This document shows, in pieces, positions 48,901 to 58,213 of a DNA stretch of 64,000 nucleotides. The position numbers and the translations under genes were made by a program. This stretch comes from Larus michahellis. Lineage: Eukaryota > Chordata > Aves > Charadriiformes > Laridae. The notes under the pieces were generated by a model. It ran no database searches, was not told the origin of the DNA, and worked only from the letters and a program-made list of their open reading frames with translations. Within the stretch, counting starts at the first letter, position 1, and each line of letters opens with the position of its first letter. The stretch covers positions 102,330,301 to 102,394,300 of the forward strand of contig NC_133896.1 in assembly GCF_964199755.1 (NCBI RefSeq). The letters run 5' to 3'.

Positions 48901-51190
48901 GACGGCTGAATGGAGTAGTGGTAAAGAGCAATCATAACTTGAAAGTTTGTGTCTAATTCGTTCTGCTCTCTCTGCCTGTGCTGGATGCACCGTTCACTGG
49001 GTACAATAGATATTTTCAAATATATAGCTCAATACCAATAGTAGTGGCAAGTTCTCCTAGGCATTTCTGTTGGTGCAAAATTATTTGAAGGGCGCTTTCT
49101 TCTCCCCTCTCCACACCCTCAGTTATTCCATGGCAAATACTTAGTTTCCCAATGTCTGTGGTTGGTCCTGCACTGGAATGCTATGATCTTGACAGAAGCC
49201 TGATTTTCAAGAAGTGTCCACATCACATTCCAGTTTTCTAAAAAAGTAACCAAAACAAGCTGCGGGCTCATTTTTTTGAAACATCCTCAAGTCACTAGTT
49301 GCTTTAGAAGTATTTGTCTAAAATAAATTTTGGAAATTTTTCCAAATATTTCTCAATAGCACTCAGATGTCAGGGGCTTTTTTTGCAATGCACATTAAAG
49401 CTAAACTGAAAAAGCTGTTAGATGAGCTCAAACATTGTCCATGTGCATTTTTCAGGAAAGTTAGCATTGTTAAAGCTTTACTGGGGAACATAATGCATCG
49501 ATTTATTAAATGAAAAGAACACAGTAAGCTGACAATTCCTGCCATTCAAATTTCATATTGATAGACTTGAAGTTTGCTCACCAACTGTAATTAGCACATG
49601 TATTGAGTTAGGTGATTCTACTTAATCAAATTCCATTCTATCTAACCATCTGGTAATTGGCATGGGGGAATAAAAGAGCGTGCAATGAGTCTGATTTTAT
49701 AGGAACATTACTTGAAGATTATGTAAGAAAGAATTACCTAATACCAAAAAAGCAAGCTGAATTGGGGATGGGGGTATGTGTGGAAAAAAGCATAACAAGA
49801 AAACTTGGTGTAACAATGGTACTGACTCTGGGAATTCTTAGTCTACTGGGCACCATACAAGAAATTACAAGTTGGATGTAAAAACACACAAGGTACCTCA
49901 TACTCTCAGCATTCTCTGAAACAAATATAATTCATTTAATAATAAAAAACAGAAAGGACGTTTCTGGAAATTGAAACTGTCTGGAGTAGTTCTGGCTACA
50001 ATTTGGACCAGTTTTAACCTGACACTAAAGTCATTAATATAATGTAATAACACATTTTTCATTATATCTCTGAATTCATTGAGATCAATGGCATAGGTAG
50101 AGAACACTAATGCTTTATTTTATTTTACTTTTTTAAAATAAGGTTTTAGACCACGATGGGCCCATCTGTTCTATTAGCTGGAAGCAGACTTTGATTGTGT
50201 AGTATTGGCAATTCAGCCTAAACCTTATTTCAGTCAAGGACAAACACTTTTGTAGCAATTACAGATGACTCTCCTCTTCTTTTGTAGCATTTGATAGAAA
50301 GTGTTATTTTGGCTTAAGGGGAAAATAACAAGGCACAGTCTTCTGGATGGGTCTCATGACTAGAAGGAACCTTTATGAACACCGATTTGGAAAATACAGC
50401 AATACAGCTAACAGCCCCTGGATGCCTTTGGGATGACCTGTGAGGTTAAGCAGTAAAATTCTGATGAGGGATCAAAACCAGACAAATGCATCTTTGGAAA
50501 AGGGGGATTGACCGATACCGAACTAAGCCGCAGAAGGTGCTTGGAATGAATCCAGCAGTATTTTATTTGGCAACAGAAGGAATCATGTTGTGTCTATGTT
50601 GCATATTCTTAAAACGTCCATAGTACCTATGGACCCAGCCAAACATTTACTGCTTTAAAAAAAGATTTTCCAAGCAGAGTCATATAAATGAAACTTTCAA
50701 TTATTAACAAACTCTAAAAATAATAATAAAATCTGGGTTTCAAAGATGAGAAATTGTTCAACATGTATTAGAATGACTGTATGCAATTTTCAAAGTGGCA
50801 AAATGTACCGGGAACAGAACATTCAAAATTGCTTGCCTGCCACTCCTGTTTATTTGCGGGTAGTTTTCTATCGAATCACCTCTGAATCACTTCCATTACC
50901 TCTGAATAGTCAGCATTGCCAGCCCTCTGAGACGTGTCGCTGAATGCATCAAATGATACATCCATAAGAAAACCAGCAAGTTAAGCATGAGTTCTTACCT
51001 GATTCATGTCAAATGTGTGAAATACTTGTTCAACATAGCTGTTAGCTTCTGGAGTAAGTCCATGTAGATCCAGGACGTGTTTAAATTCATGCAGACAAAG
51101 TTGTCCAGATGGGCACTCCTTCATAAATTTTGTGTACCAGTGGTGAATTTCCATAGCATTAATATCATCCGCTGATCCAGCAGCACCCAT
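15847..51190 (-). CDS. GUCA1C: GUCA1C-like guanylate cyclase activating protein (GCAP3), whole gene, 4 coding exons
   Basis: Neuronal calcium sensor of the GCAP family. In photoreceptors these bind membrane guanylate cyclases (RetGC) and activate them when Ca2+ falls, restoring cGMP after light. The model is exon 1A or 1B joined to exons 2 (21863-22012), 3 (19015-19102) and 4 (15847-15977). It gives 186 residues from 1A or 185 from 1B; human GUCA1C is about 209, and the difference is in the C-terminal tail. Seen directly: MGxxxS myristoylation start, degenerate EF-1 with the family CPSG motif, and complete EF-2, EF-3 and EF-4 loops. All junctions are GT/AG with phases 0, 0 and 1, the usual GCAP exon layout. 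The central exon ([26 protein letters not shown]) resembles GUCA1C more than GUCA1A or GUCA1B. Odd: three tandem first exons share one body. Family call is firm; isoform use is inferred. Confidence 0.92.
15978..19014 (-). other. GUCA1C intron 3
   Basis: About 3.0 kb between exon 4 and exon 3, bounded by GTAAG and CAG. AT-rich. Open frames on both strands (for example 17220-17639) match no family I recognise and look random. I see no repeat with a clear family here. Confidence 0.8.
19015..19102 (-). CDS. GUCA1C: GUCA1C exon 3 (linker and start of EF-4)
   Basis: 88 nt encoding [20 protein letters not shown] and FQKIDVNND, plus the first base of a split Gly codon. The acceptor is CTTCCTTCAG/GCAATT and the donor GATG/GTAAGAAC. 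The EF-4 loop starts here (D-V-N-N-D-G) and is completed by exon 4. The MSAEEFTN segment matches the GCAP pattern between EF-3 and EF-4. Length and phase match the equivalent human exon. Confidence 0.93.
19103..21862 (-). other. GUCA1C intron 2
   Basis: About 2.8 kb between exon 3 and exon 2. It contains a short imperfect tandem repeat at about 20026-20088 and a TATG/CATA-rich stretch near 19850-19890. No gene seen. Confidence 0.8.
20026..20088. repeat. Imperfect tandem repeat, about 3 x 21-26 bp
   Basis: Three successive units built around TTATATTTAG followed by a few bases and AAACCT, in intron 2 of the GUCA1C gene. Low-copy local duplication with no known function. Confidence 0.6.
21863..22012 (-). 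CDS. GUCA1C: GUCA1C exon 2 (rest of EF-2, complete EF-3)
   Basis: 150 nt, 50 codons, phase 0 at both ends. Reads [16 protein letters not shown], then [20 protein letters not shown], then ELLSIFT. The first residues complete the EF-2 loop (ligands D-x-N-x-D-G-x-x-D-x-x-E across the junction). The EF-3 loop [12 protein letters not shown] has all canonical ligands. The length is identical to the human exon. The acceptor is TCTCTTAG/GATGG and the donor ACG/GTAAGG. The polypyrimidine tract is an uninterrupted CT repeat. This exon is common to all possible first-exon isoforms. Confidence 0.95.
22015..22029. repeat. (GA)n microsatellite, acting as the polypyrimidine tract of exon 2
   Basis: About seven AG units on the plus strand directly against the exon 2 acceptor. 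Read on the gene strand it is a pure CT run before TTAG/GAT, preceded by an oligo-T stretch. Confidence 0.85.
25094..25109. repeat. Poly(A) run
   Basis: Sixteen consecutive A. I checked upstream for a retrocopied gene body and recognised none. Confidence 0.85.
28249..28833 (+). mobile_element. Solo LTR of an avian endogenous retrovirus, in GUCA1C intron 1
   Basis: 585 bp beginning TGCATGCTGGTTTTGGC and ending GGGGTTAAACCACAACA, with TG/CA termini. It is flanked by a perfect 5-bp target duplication ACATG (28244-28248 and 28834-28838). The 3' part has TCTTTATCTCAACCCACGA followed by a C-rich and G-rich stretch, as in the R/U5 end of this family. A 5-bp duplication is usual for ERVL-type integrations. 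No internal gene remains, so it formed by LTR-LTR recombination. It lies antisense to GUCA1C. Confidence 0.85.
30873..30902. repeat. Exact 15-bp tandem duplication
   Basis: GTTAACAAGACTTAA occurs twice without spacer. Likely a recent slippage duplication. Confidence 0.85.
31358..31412. repeat. Tandem repeat, about 4 x 12-13 bp
   Basis: Units of the form GTAGTGCTCACTA with drift in later copies. Intron 1 of GUCA1C; no function evident. Confidence 0.7.
33645..33664. repeat. (TTTG)n microsatellite
   Basis: Five TTTG units. Intron 1 of GUCA1C. Confidence 0.85.
37556..37746 (-). pseudogene. Decayed third copy (1C) of the GUCA1C first exon
   Basis: Begins [11 protein letters not shown] (myristoylation motif still present) and continues [14 protein letters not shown], clearly a GCAP EF-1 segment. 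Right after GQL, 4 nt are missing relative to copies 1A and 1B (5 nt instead of 9 before the His codon), so the frame is lost. In the shifted frame GCAP-like sequence continues ([12 protein letters not shown], then [10 protein letters not shown]). The expected donor reads CAG/ATAAAC where the other copies have CAG/GTAAG, so the splice site is gone. The first Ca2+ ligand of the EF-2 loop, Asp, is replaced by Gly. Without the deletion it would be 65 codons. Three independent defects make a functional exon very unlikely, though the promoter-like block upstream is still recognisable. Confidence 0.85.
37747..44552 (-). other. Between exon copies 1C and 1B
   Basis: Apart from the promoter-like block at 37861-37905, no exon seen. 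In particular I found no second copy of exons 2-4. A GC-richer stretch lies at about 39080-39600. Confidence 0.55.
37861..37905 (-). promoter_or_regulatory. Relic promoter block upstream of decayed exon 1C
   Basis: The coding strand has TGTAAGAGGTTTA (37861-37873), identical over 13 bases to the block upstream of 1A, about 115 bp before the 1C ATG. It is preceded by an A/T-rich TAAATAAAAATA stretch. No CTAATCC is present. Its survival next to a broken exon suggests either recent decay of the exon or a retained promoter without a useful coding exon. Confidence 0.4.
44553..44741 (-). CDS. GUCA1C: GUCA1C-like first coding exon, copy 1B (intact alternative)
   Basis: Encodes 63 residues starting MGAGESVDV (myristoylation consensus kept). 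It has [20 protein letters not shown] around EF-1 and ends [12 protein letters not shown] before GTAAGA, phase 0 like copy 1A. It is open throughout, with a valid donor and an intact first part of the EF-2 loop. By hand alignment about 37 of 63 positions match 1A, with changes concentrated in residues 9-17 and kept residues at structural positions. That argues for an old duplicate kept under selection rather than a recent or dead copy. The start has G at -3 and +4. Two short out-of-frame upstream ATGs (44770 and 44766) lie in the presumed leader. It sits inside the intron between 1A and exon 2. No transcript evidence is available to me. Confidence 0.85.
44863..44912 (-). promoter_or_regulatory. 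Putative core promoter of first exon 1B with a CRX/OTX-type site
   Basis: The coding strand has CTAATCC (44891-44897), a consensus site for the photoreceptor homeodomain factors CRX and OTX2. It is followed about 17 bp later by TTTAAGAGGTTTA (44863-44875), the core shared with copies 1A and 1C, about 122 bp upstream of the 1B ATG. A T-rich run lies just upstream of the CTAATCC. A retinal promoter fits GCAP biology, but a 7-base site alone is weak evidence. Confidence 0.5.
46156..46676 (+). mobile_element. Solo LTR of the same endogenous retrovirus family, between first exons 1A and 1B
   Basis: 521 bp from TGTCTTGTTTTCATCTGGG to GGGGTTAAACCACGACA, with a perfect 5-bp duplication TTTCT (46151-46155 and 46677-46681). 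It contains TATTCCATACCATAGACATC, an ATTATTATT run, then CTATTAAACTGTC and TTTGTCTCAACCCATGAG (ATTAAA as likely poly(A) signal). It inserted after the 1A/1B duplication, or at least into only one unit, and lies antisense to the gene. Confidence 0.87.
46682..50998 (-). other. Between exon copies 1B and 1A
   Basis: No exon recognised. The frame at 47539-47859 (plus, 106 codons) matches no known family. A C/A-rich low-complexity patch lies at about 48525-48595. Confidence 0.5.
47629..47646. repeat. Short (GGTATA)n repeat
   Basis: Three GGTATA-type units in a region without other recognised features. Confidence 0.7.
50999..51190 (-). CDS. GUCA1C: GUCA1C-like first coding exon, copy 1A (most upstream)
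   Basis: Encodes 64 residues starting MGAAGSADD, a consensus N-myristoylation start (Gly2, Ser6). The EF-1 region reads [13 protein letters not shown]; the Cys-Pro in the loop makes EF-1 unable to bind Ca2+, as in all GCAPs, and this region contacts the cyclase. It ends [12 protein letters not shown] and is followed by GTAAGA. The junction falls inside the EF-2 loop (D-M-N-Q then D-G from exon 2), phase 0. The [14 protein letters not shown] stretch is the most GCAP3-like of the three copies, so this is probably the ancestral first exon. An in-frame ATG lies 4 codons upstream (51202); initiation there would bury Gly2 and prevent myristoylation. The ATG at 51190 has G at both -3 and +4 and is preferred. 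Confidence 0.9.
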
Positions 51191-51287
51191 AGCATCAAAC
51201 ATACCAGGTAACCTTTTTCAGTATTTAGTCGTTCTTGCTTCCCAACAATGATCATTCAAACACCAAATCTACCTTTGAGAGCTACTT

Positions 51288-51340
51288 TAAACCTCTTACA
51301 GATCACTACCAATATAGAATAGGTAAATATAGCACCCTAG
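51288..51340 (-). promoter_or_regulatory. Putative core promoter of first exon 1A
   Basis: The coding strand carries TGTAAGAGGTTTA (51288-51300), about 100 bp upstream of the 1A ATG, with a CTATATTTA stretch about 33 bp further upstream. The T/A-rich element followed by the conserved core at that spacing resembles a TATA box and start region. The same core occurs upstream of copies 1B and 1C. The position that reads CTAATCC in 1B reads CTATTCT here. Function is inferred from conservation between the copies only. Confidence 0.5.
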
Positions 51341-52453
51341 CAAGATTACTGGCGCCCAGTTTTAGTGCACCATGGTTTTATCAGCTGATTACAGTCTGTG
51401 CACAGTCAGTTTGCAGAGCCTCAGCAGGGCATGAGGACTGATTATGCTGATTCTTACCTTGCGTTGGCCTCTGGGGTGCTAAAGCTAAGTAAACTGGATG
51501 AATATTGAATAAGAAACACACAGGGACTTTGACAGTAGTTTCTAAACCTTTGTTTTAATAATTCACAAGGTTTTAACTGAACCTTCAGCCCCATTTCACT
51601 ATTTTGATACCTTTTGTGCAGCTGTTTTGTAGCAACTGACTTTTCATTTTTATTACTTCTGTATATACTGTTGTCCAAATCTCAGTTTAGGCCAAAACTG
51701 CAACATGATTTGACTTGGATATCCTGAAAAAAACCTGAAAGCAGCTATACACTAAGCACAAAATACTTACCATTGTTTTTAGAAAGCAGTCTTACAAGCA
51801 TCTGAGGCTTGCATAAGCCAATATTGTCCTAAAAACTGCTCCCCAACTGCCACTGCGCATTTAATCCCGTGCTTTCCCTGCCCTTAGGCCAGCACGAGTG
51901 TTTGTGGTTGCACTTGGGAGCAACTGTAAGAACAGATCCAGGCAAAAGCTTGCAATAAAATTGAATACTAATGTAGTTAGCTTTAGAAAACATTACTTAA
52001 ATTTTGCATTTCCTGGTCACAGAAAACATTGGGTTGTACAGGAGAACAGGTTAAGGAAGGACAGAAGAGGGTGGCCAGCAGTAGAGGGGGTGGAGGACTG
52101 CTTCTTTTGCTGATTTAAATTACTTGTGGAAACTTGTAGTGGCACACAGCAGTTTGCAGTTTTATAGTATTATTACACTATATACTATGGCACACAGTAG
52201 TCAAAGACTAAACTGTTGGAATGTAAAAATATAATTGTTACACTTAACCGTAAAGGTGTTGTCTCACCTGTGGCACTCACATGTGGTGTCTCACAAGAGG
52301 AAAGGTGAGCACTACCTGAGCAGCATTTCTCCTTCACTCTGCAGAGCAGAAGGCAGTCCGGATGCCCCCTGGAGCGCTGTGCAGCTGCATGACTTGAATT
52401 TTCCCCTGCGCCAAGGTCCAGGCTGGTTCAGTTGCAAAACTGAAGCTTTTGCT
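51341..52453. other. Region upstream of exon 1A
   Basis: No exon or further first-exon copy seen. Confidence 0.5.
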
Positions 52454-52705
52454 AAACCAGGAGAGGTTTAGATTGGATATTAGGAAAAATTTCTTCACCG
52501 AAAGGGTTATCAAACATTGGGACAGGCTGCCCAGGGAAGTGGTGGAATCGCCATCCCTGGAGGTATTTAAAAGACAGGTAGATGTGGTGCTCAGGGACGT
52601 GGTTTAGTGGTGGTTTTGGCAGTGTTATGTTGATGGTTGGACTTTGTGATCTTAAAAGTCTCTTCCAACCTAGACGGTTCTATGATTCTACGATTCTATT
52701 CTATG
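52454..52705 (+). mobile_element. CR1 LINE 3' tail, sense orientation
   Basis: Contains GAGAGGTTTAGATTGGATAT, ACAGGCTGCCCAGGGAAGTG, TCTTCCAACCTAGACGGTTC, and the terminal ATTCTATG-type repeats (TATGATTCTACGATTCTATT). It is about 250 bp, heavily 5'-truncated, and belongs to a different CR1 subfamily from the copies at 10.8 and 12.7 kb. Confidence 0.93.
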
Positions 52706-55479
52706 AAAAGTGGTATCAACAGCCATGAGAGACAAATTTGATCTCAAAACTGCAAAGAAATGGAATGCTGCTATTGGACGTGCCATGAAACCTGGTTTTC
52801 TGGTGACAGGAGGCACTAGTGATGGTGCATCCGTTGGGTGCGCACAGTGAGGGTGGCGTAACAAACCTGGGCAAGCTGCCCCGGCAACAGCAGGTTTAGG
52901 GCAGGCTCTATGTCCCAGCATACAGCTTCACGTAGCCATCCAGTATTTTGAATTCTCTGATTCTACAGGCAATTCAAGAGCTGGGAGACACTAATGGTGT
53001 GAGATCAGAATTGCGAAATATTTCTCAGAAGTATGTATAAGCCTTCAATGCAAAAGGTGATGGCTGGAAGAAGCTGGGCTGTGACTACAGGCTTTCAGCG
53101 TATATTTATAATTATGTTGCATAAACCCAAGTCTGCAGCCAGTCAGGGCAATGCTGCTGAGGAGGGGGAGAAGGGGTAAAAAGGCACACATGAATGCCTG
53201 GATGACTTCAATAGCGACATATACTGTAGCTATCATTAAAAGGTGATTTTTCTAATCTCTAGTCTTTCCTTGTACCTCTTTCAACTGTCTTCCCAGAGCA
53301 ACAATAGCTGTCTGCTAGTGTGCTGTCAGTTATAGGATCAAGCTTCAATACCGAGAAGCAGCAGGGATTACCTATGTAAAATATTGAATAAAACCAGAAT
53401 AAATCTGAAACATATGAAGTAGTACTTGGAAACACTCCACTTCAAAATATCAATAGCAGGCAAAGAATACTGTATATTTACTAACCAAGAACAGCAAGCA
53501 AAAGAAAGGTAGCTTGAAGTAGCAATCTTCAGTCTTTTATCTTTGCTTATCAAATCTAAATTTTCAATAGCTAGTAATTAGAAATGCTGACACAGAATTT
53601 TCTAGCGTATACCTACCAAATTTCTTGTTCAACAAAAAGAGAAATTGTTTTAAAACTCAAATGTTACTCAGACTTCCATTTTTTTCCCCTAGAAGTAATA
53701 GCAGTATTCAAAGGAAAAAAAAAAAATCAAAGATTTCAGCCATAGGTTTCAGAAGTCATAGACCATTTTTTTGTAAACACAGGAGTCTACAATCATTTTT
53801 TGTATGTTTTTAATTTTCTGAAAAGTATGACAGCATCAATGTGAGTATCAAAGACTAAGCCATCGCAGTGCTTGAAAACATGCATATTTCTTTCATATGG
53901 CATGGAAGAATCTCCTAATTCTGTTGCGTTTGTCCTTACAGAAGACAAGGTTAAAACATCAGAGAAATCCACATTTTATTTAAGTAACTCTTCAAGATAA
54001 TCATGAAGCTGTTCTAAATTATCTATTTGAAGGATCTGAAAAAACCTTAAATTTTACACTGCAGCATTTGACAAAATAAGTGTATGAACAAACACGAAAT
54101 GCGTATCAGCAAAAGTCATAATTAAAAACAGAAATACGAGAACACCCAGAAGACTTGAAGAAGCAGTGCGATAGCCCAGAATAAAATGGAAACATGGTAG
54201 CTAGAATTGAGTGCAAGTAGGAGAAGAAACTGATTTTAAAGGAGTTCTTGTAGGCCACGTTCCTGCTAGGACAGCTTTACCGGGGGACTATAGTCATGAA
54301 GAACACGCAGATGAGAAGGGCTATCCTGGCAACACTATTCTTTTTAGCAGTTTAATACTATCCTCTCTTTCACTCTGAGGAGAAGATACTTCTCTAGTTA
54401 AAGCACAGTTTTCTCCGATTTATCATATCGGCACATCCAGGTTAGCTGAGGATTATATTTCTTTATGCGTATGACCCTACAAGCAAAGTGCAGAAGTAGA
54501 ATGAGGGAGAATGCAGAAGCGGTGAAGAACTGGAATTGTAGGTCTGCAGGCCATGTAACGTAAAGGGGAGGGAAAGCAGCTCGAAGAGGAAAAGAAACAC
54601 ATAGCAGAGAGACTGACAGGACTTTGAGAATGTAAGGCACTTCAAGAAAGGATAAAAAATAAAATTTTGCCATAAAATAAGTGTGAGCCTTGGAAAGAAG
54701 AAACTGAACTTGCGCATCAGAATGAAACACAGAATTTAATTCCGAAGACTTCAACCCAGCATCAACAGTCATACACAGTAACCTGTTGCCTGAGTAGTGC
54801 CTGTATCAAATATATACCATGTGCTTAGTTTCCTCTGAACATGGCTGGAAAAAAAAAGCCAGGCCACCTGGAGCCTCTCAGCACCGTACCAGATGGCACC
54901 TGTGCTTAGACCTTCATATGTAATAGAAGCGACTCAAGGCCACTAACACAGGTTATAAAATAAAGGCCCTTGAGGCCCTGACAAACTGCATCTAGGAAGT
55001 TTCAGGTCTTCTATGCATGATGCTATGAAGTATAGGGGAAAACATAATGAAGGCTTCGAAACATGAAAATCGCAGGCAATAAGAACAACAACATCAGGAC
55101 AGAGAAATCAACAGCTATTTTATGGGGAAGTTTCAAGGGACAAAACTCAGACCCCAGTTTTTTCCCCATAGCAAAATTCTCACTAAGTCTCTCTCAGTGC
55201 TATATATTAGCACCATCAGCCTCTGAAATCCACAGGAATAAGATGCTTGGATTTTAAGGACACAGGAAGACAGTGCCATTTAGAATTTTTATCTGATCCT
55301 TTTGCTACGGTGACAGGCAACGATCTTAACTGTGGCCATAAAAATTTCAGGTCACCCAACTGAAAAGTCTTATTTTCCTTTAACCTCAAGACAGCCTTTC
55401 TGGAATTCTTTGAAATATTCCTGCAAAATAATTTGAGAAAGGATCACTCAGACTTCTTTAAAAAAGATGGTATGGAGGC

Positions 55480-55740
55480 TAAAAGTAAATATGAGTTCAA
55501 AAAGCAATTAGACAATTTCATGGAGGAAAAGCCCATTAAACCCATTTATTGAACCTGTTATTTGATTATTTGATTGAATGGCCACAGGCTGCTGGAAGCA
55601 GAGAGGGTGACTGTGGGCTACCTGTTCCCTAGGCACATGCTCCTGGCTATTGACAGAGACAGGAGAGTGGACTAGGATTACTTTTGACCTGACTAGTGAA
55701 GCATGGCTATTTTTATACACCAGACATGATCCAAAGAATG
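55480..55740 (+). mobile_element. Possible ancient CR1/L3-like 3' end
   Basis: Contains AAAAGCAATTAGACAATTTC with CATGGAGGAAAAG, and later GTGGACTAGGATTACTTTTG followed by ACCTGACTAGTGAAGCATGG. These recall the old sauropsid CR1-type tail motif (GGACTAGATGGACC...TCTGACC...TATGGC) but are strongly diverged. Boundaries are approximate. Confidence 0.4.
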
Positions 55741-58183
55741 TTTAATGGGTTTATAGTTATCCAGCGGGTGCTTAGACTGGCCAAATGAAGAGCAATCTAT
55801 TTCAAACATCCTATTTTAGATGGATGTCTGGGTACAATGCAGGCAAACCCATTTTATTTGTAATTTTCACATTTATCATAAAAGCATTGATGTAAATTAT
55901 TTTTTTCGTACAGTTTCTATTTGCATCTTCCCATCATTTTTTCACACAGGCTTAGTGCTTCCTTATTAGGACCCTTTCTGTTTTAATTTGCCTGTAAACT
56001 CAGTGTGCTTGTACGTGAAAATATGCAACTCTGAATACATAGTAAGAAACTCGTAAATTAGTGGCTTATTATTGTGTTATGTACTATATCTGTTTTCTTA
56101 AGTGACAAAGCAATGCATATGCAGAAATCTGTCTTCTACCAAAGTCAAGATGCATAGAGGGACAAAACAGGGTTCTACTGATGTCAGCAGATGAGAGAAC
56201 AAAAATCAGAAAGAGTCATGATAGCCTACACTGAGGAGATGACTAGATGGCAATTAACCTGTAATTGTTCCTCTTTTATTGTTTTTATTGTTATAATTAA
56301 TTAATTTGCGTGGTTCTCATAAACGTTATTAGATGCGTCTTAAAATCAGTTCAGTAAGTTGTTTCTAAGTTGTTGGTAAGGTTACTGAAGTAATAGTCTA
56401 ATGCTACTAAAGCCCTTTATAAAGTATTAAGGTGACATCATTGTCTTTCTGGGACTCTTATACAACACAGACACTATTTTATCTTAAAACAGTCAAACAA
56501 AAGGCAATCATCCCATTCTCCCCACCATAAGTGGAAAAAAGAGACAGAATAAATGAAAGTTATACATCCTTCAGAAGGACACTAAATATCATAAAATTCC
56601 CCAGAAGGTATTAATGAAAAAAATTAACAATTATTATTTGTAAAGTAATTATACAAACTTAAATTGAAGAACGTACATAACATGCTTAGCACCGCTAGCC
56701 TTGAATAGAAATCTTACATTTAATAAGTGAGTCATAATTTGATTTGACAGCACTAATTGCATCTAATTTGTCATCCTTGCTGGGGTAGAGTCTGGGATTA
56801 TCTAAACGGCGGGATTAGCACTATGTGAACGGGCACAGGAATTCACAGCGCACAAAGCACCATGTTCCCTCTGAGCACCTGGGTGCAGAGGGACTCGGTG
56901 GGAAACAGGAGCAGATTCAGCTCCAGTGCACCAGGGCAGATCTCCCAGACCACAAATAATCCGTAGATGGACATCTATGCTATCTATATGCATCTATGTG
57001 TATACATGAACATGCAACTAACTCTGGAAGCCCAGGTCAGGCCACATTTTTCTTCTTTTGTTCGATAACAAGAAATACTTGAAATTAAATGTCATTTACC
57101 CTGTGAGGGCAATTAAGTAATTCTGACATCTTTCCTCTCAGGCTACTAAGTTTTCCGTGAACAGCTGTGTTTGCAGCTCACAGCTTTGCTGTGGTTTGCT
57201 GGCATACTCTGCTTTGTAGATGCAGCAAGTGAGGGACGGAATTTTTCTCTTTCTTTCTTTTTTTTTTAATTTTTATTTTAAATTGAATGAAATAATCTTT
57301 CAAATCTAAAGAGTCTGTTTTGTTTTATATCCTGGATAAAGGCAACCCTATACTCCCCTTAAAATATATTTCTACTGAGAACTCCTATAAATTACTAGCT
57401 AATAACCCATCATGGTTAACAACCCATAACAGAGGACATGCAAACAATGGCCTGTAAGATGCATCCAAGGTTCACGTCTGGTCAACAGCAACTGATGCAG
57501 AATGGACTCAGGTGATTACAGTAACTTACTTTATAGCATATCCAAAAAGTTTTTTCTGAACCTTTGCCAGCCTGTTGATAGCCACAACGCCAGTTTTTTA
57601 CATTATTGAGGTCAGACTGAAAAACCTTGTAAGTTTTGGTTTTTCCTTCTTGTTTTTCTGTCAGAAGGACCCCAAATAGTTGAGAGCAAGATCTGTTAAC
57701 AGGACAGGACAAAGGAAACAAAAAGAAAACTGGTATCTTTTTATCTTACTATCAGCATTTGGTATTACATCCTGAGAGGCCATACACAAAAAATACAACC
57801 AGCATGGAATTTAATTTAAAAGAAAGATGTAGGAAAATCTTTTGACCTTTTATACTTTATGTTCCTCAAGACGAATTTCTTCACCACTGTGCTAATGCAG
57901 CACTGACTGCGCTGCAAAGTTGTCTCACACCGCCACAGCAATCTCCAAGATAGTTCCTGACTGCTGTAATTCTTGACAAATTTTAAGATATGAAAAAACC
58001 CAGTAGGCACAACATTTATTCAAGTGTTTTTTCACTGAGTATTGACAAAGAATATTCCTCTGTGTTTCAGCCTGAAAAACTGATGAAAACACATGTTAGA
58101 GAAGTACTTCTCTTCGCTAAGAAGTTGCACTCTATGAGTAGGAAGGCACAACTTCGATGCTTTTAGAAGAAGAATGTACGTGC

Positions 58184-58213
58184 TTATTTTAATTGCACAC
58201 GCAATTAAAATAA
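58184..58213. repeat. Perfect 13-bp inverted repeat with 4-nt loop
   Basis: TTATTTTAATTGC, then ACAC, then its exact reverse complement GCAATTAAAATAA. It lies outside any recognised gene or repeat. Confidence 0.85.
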
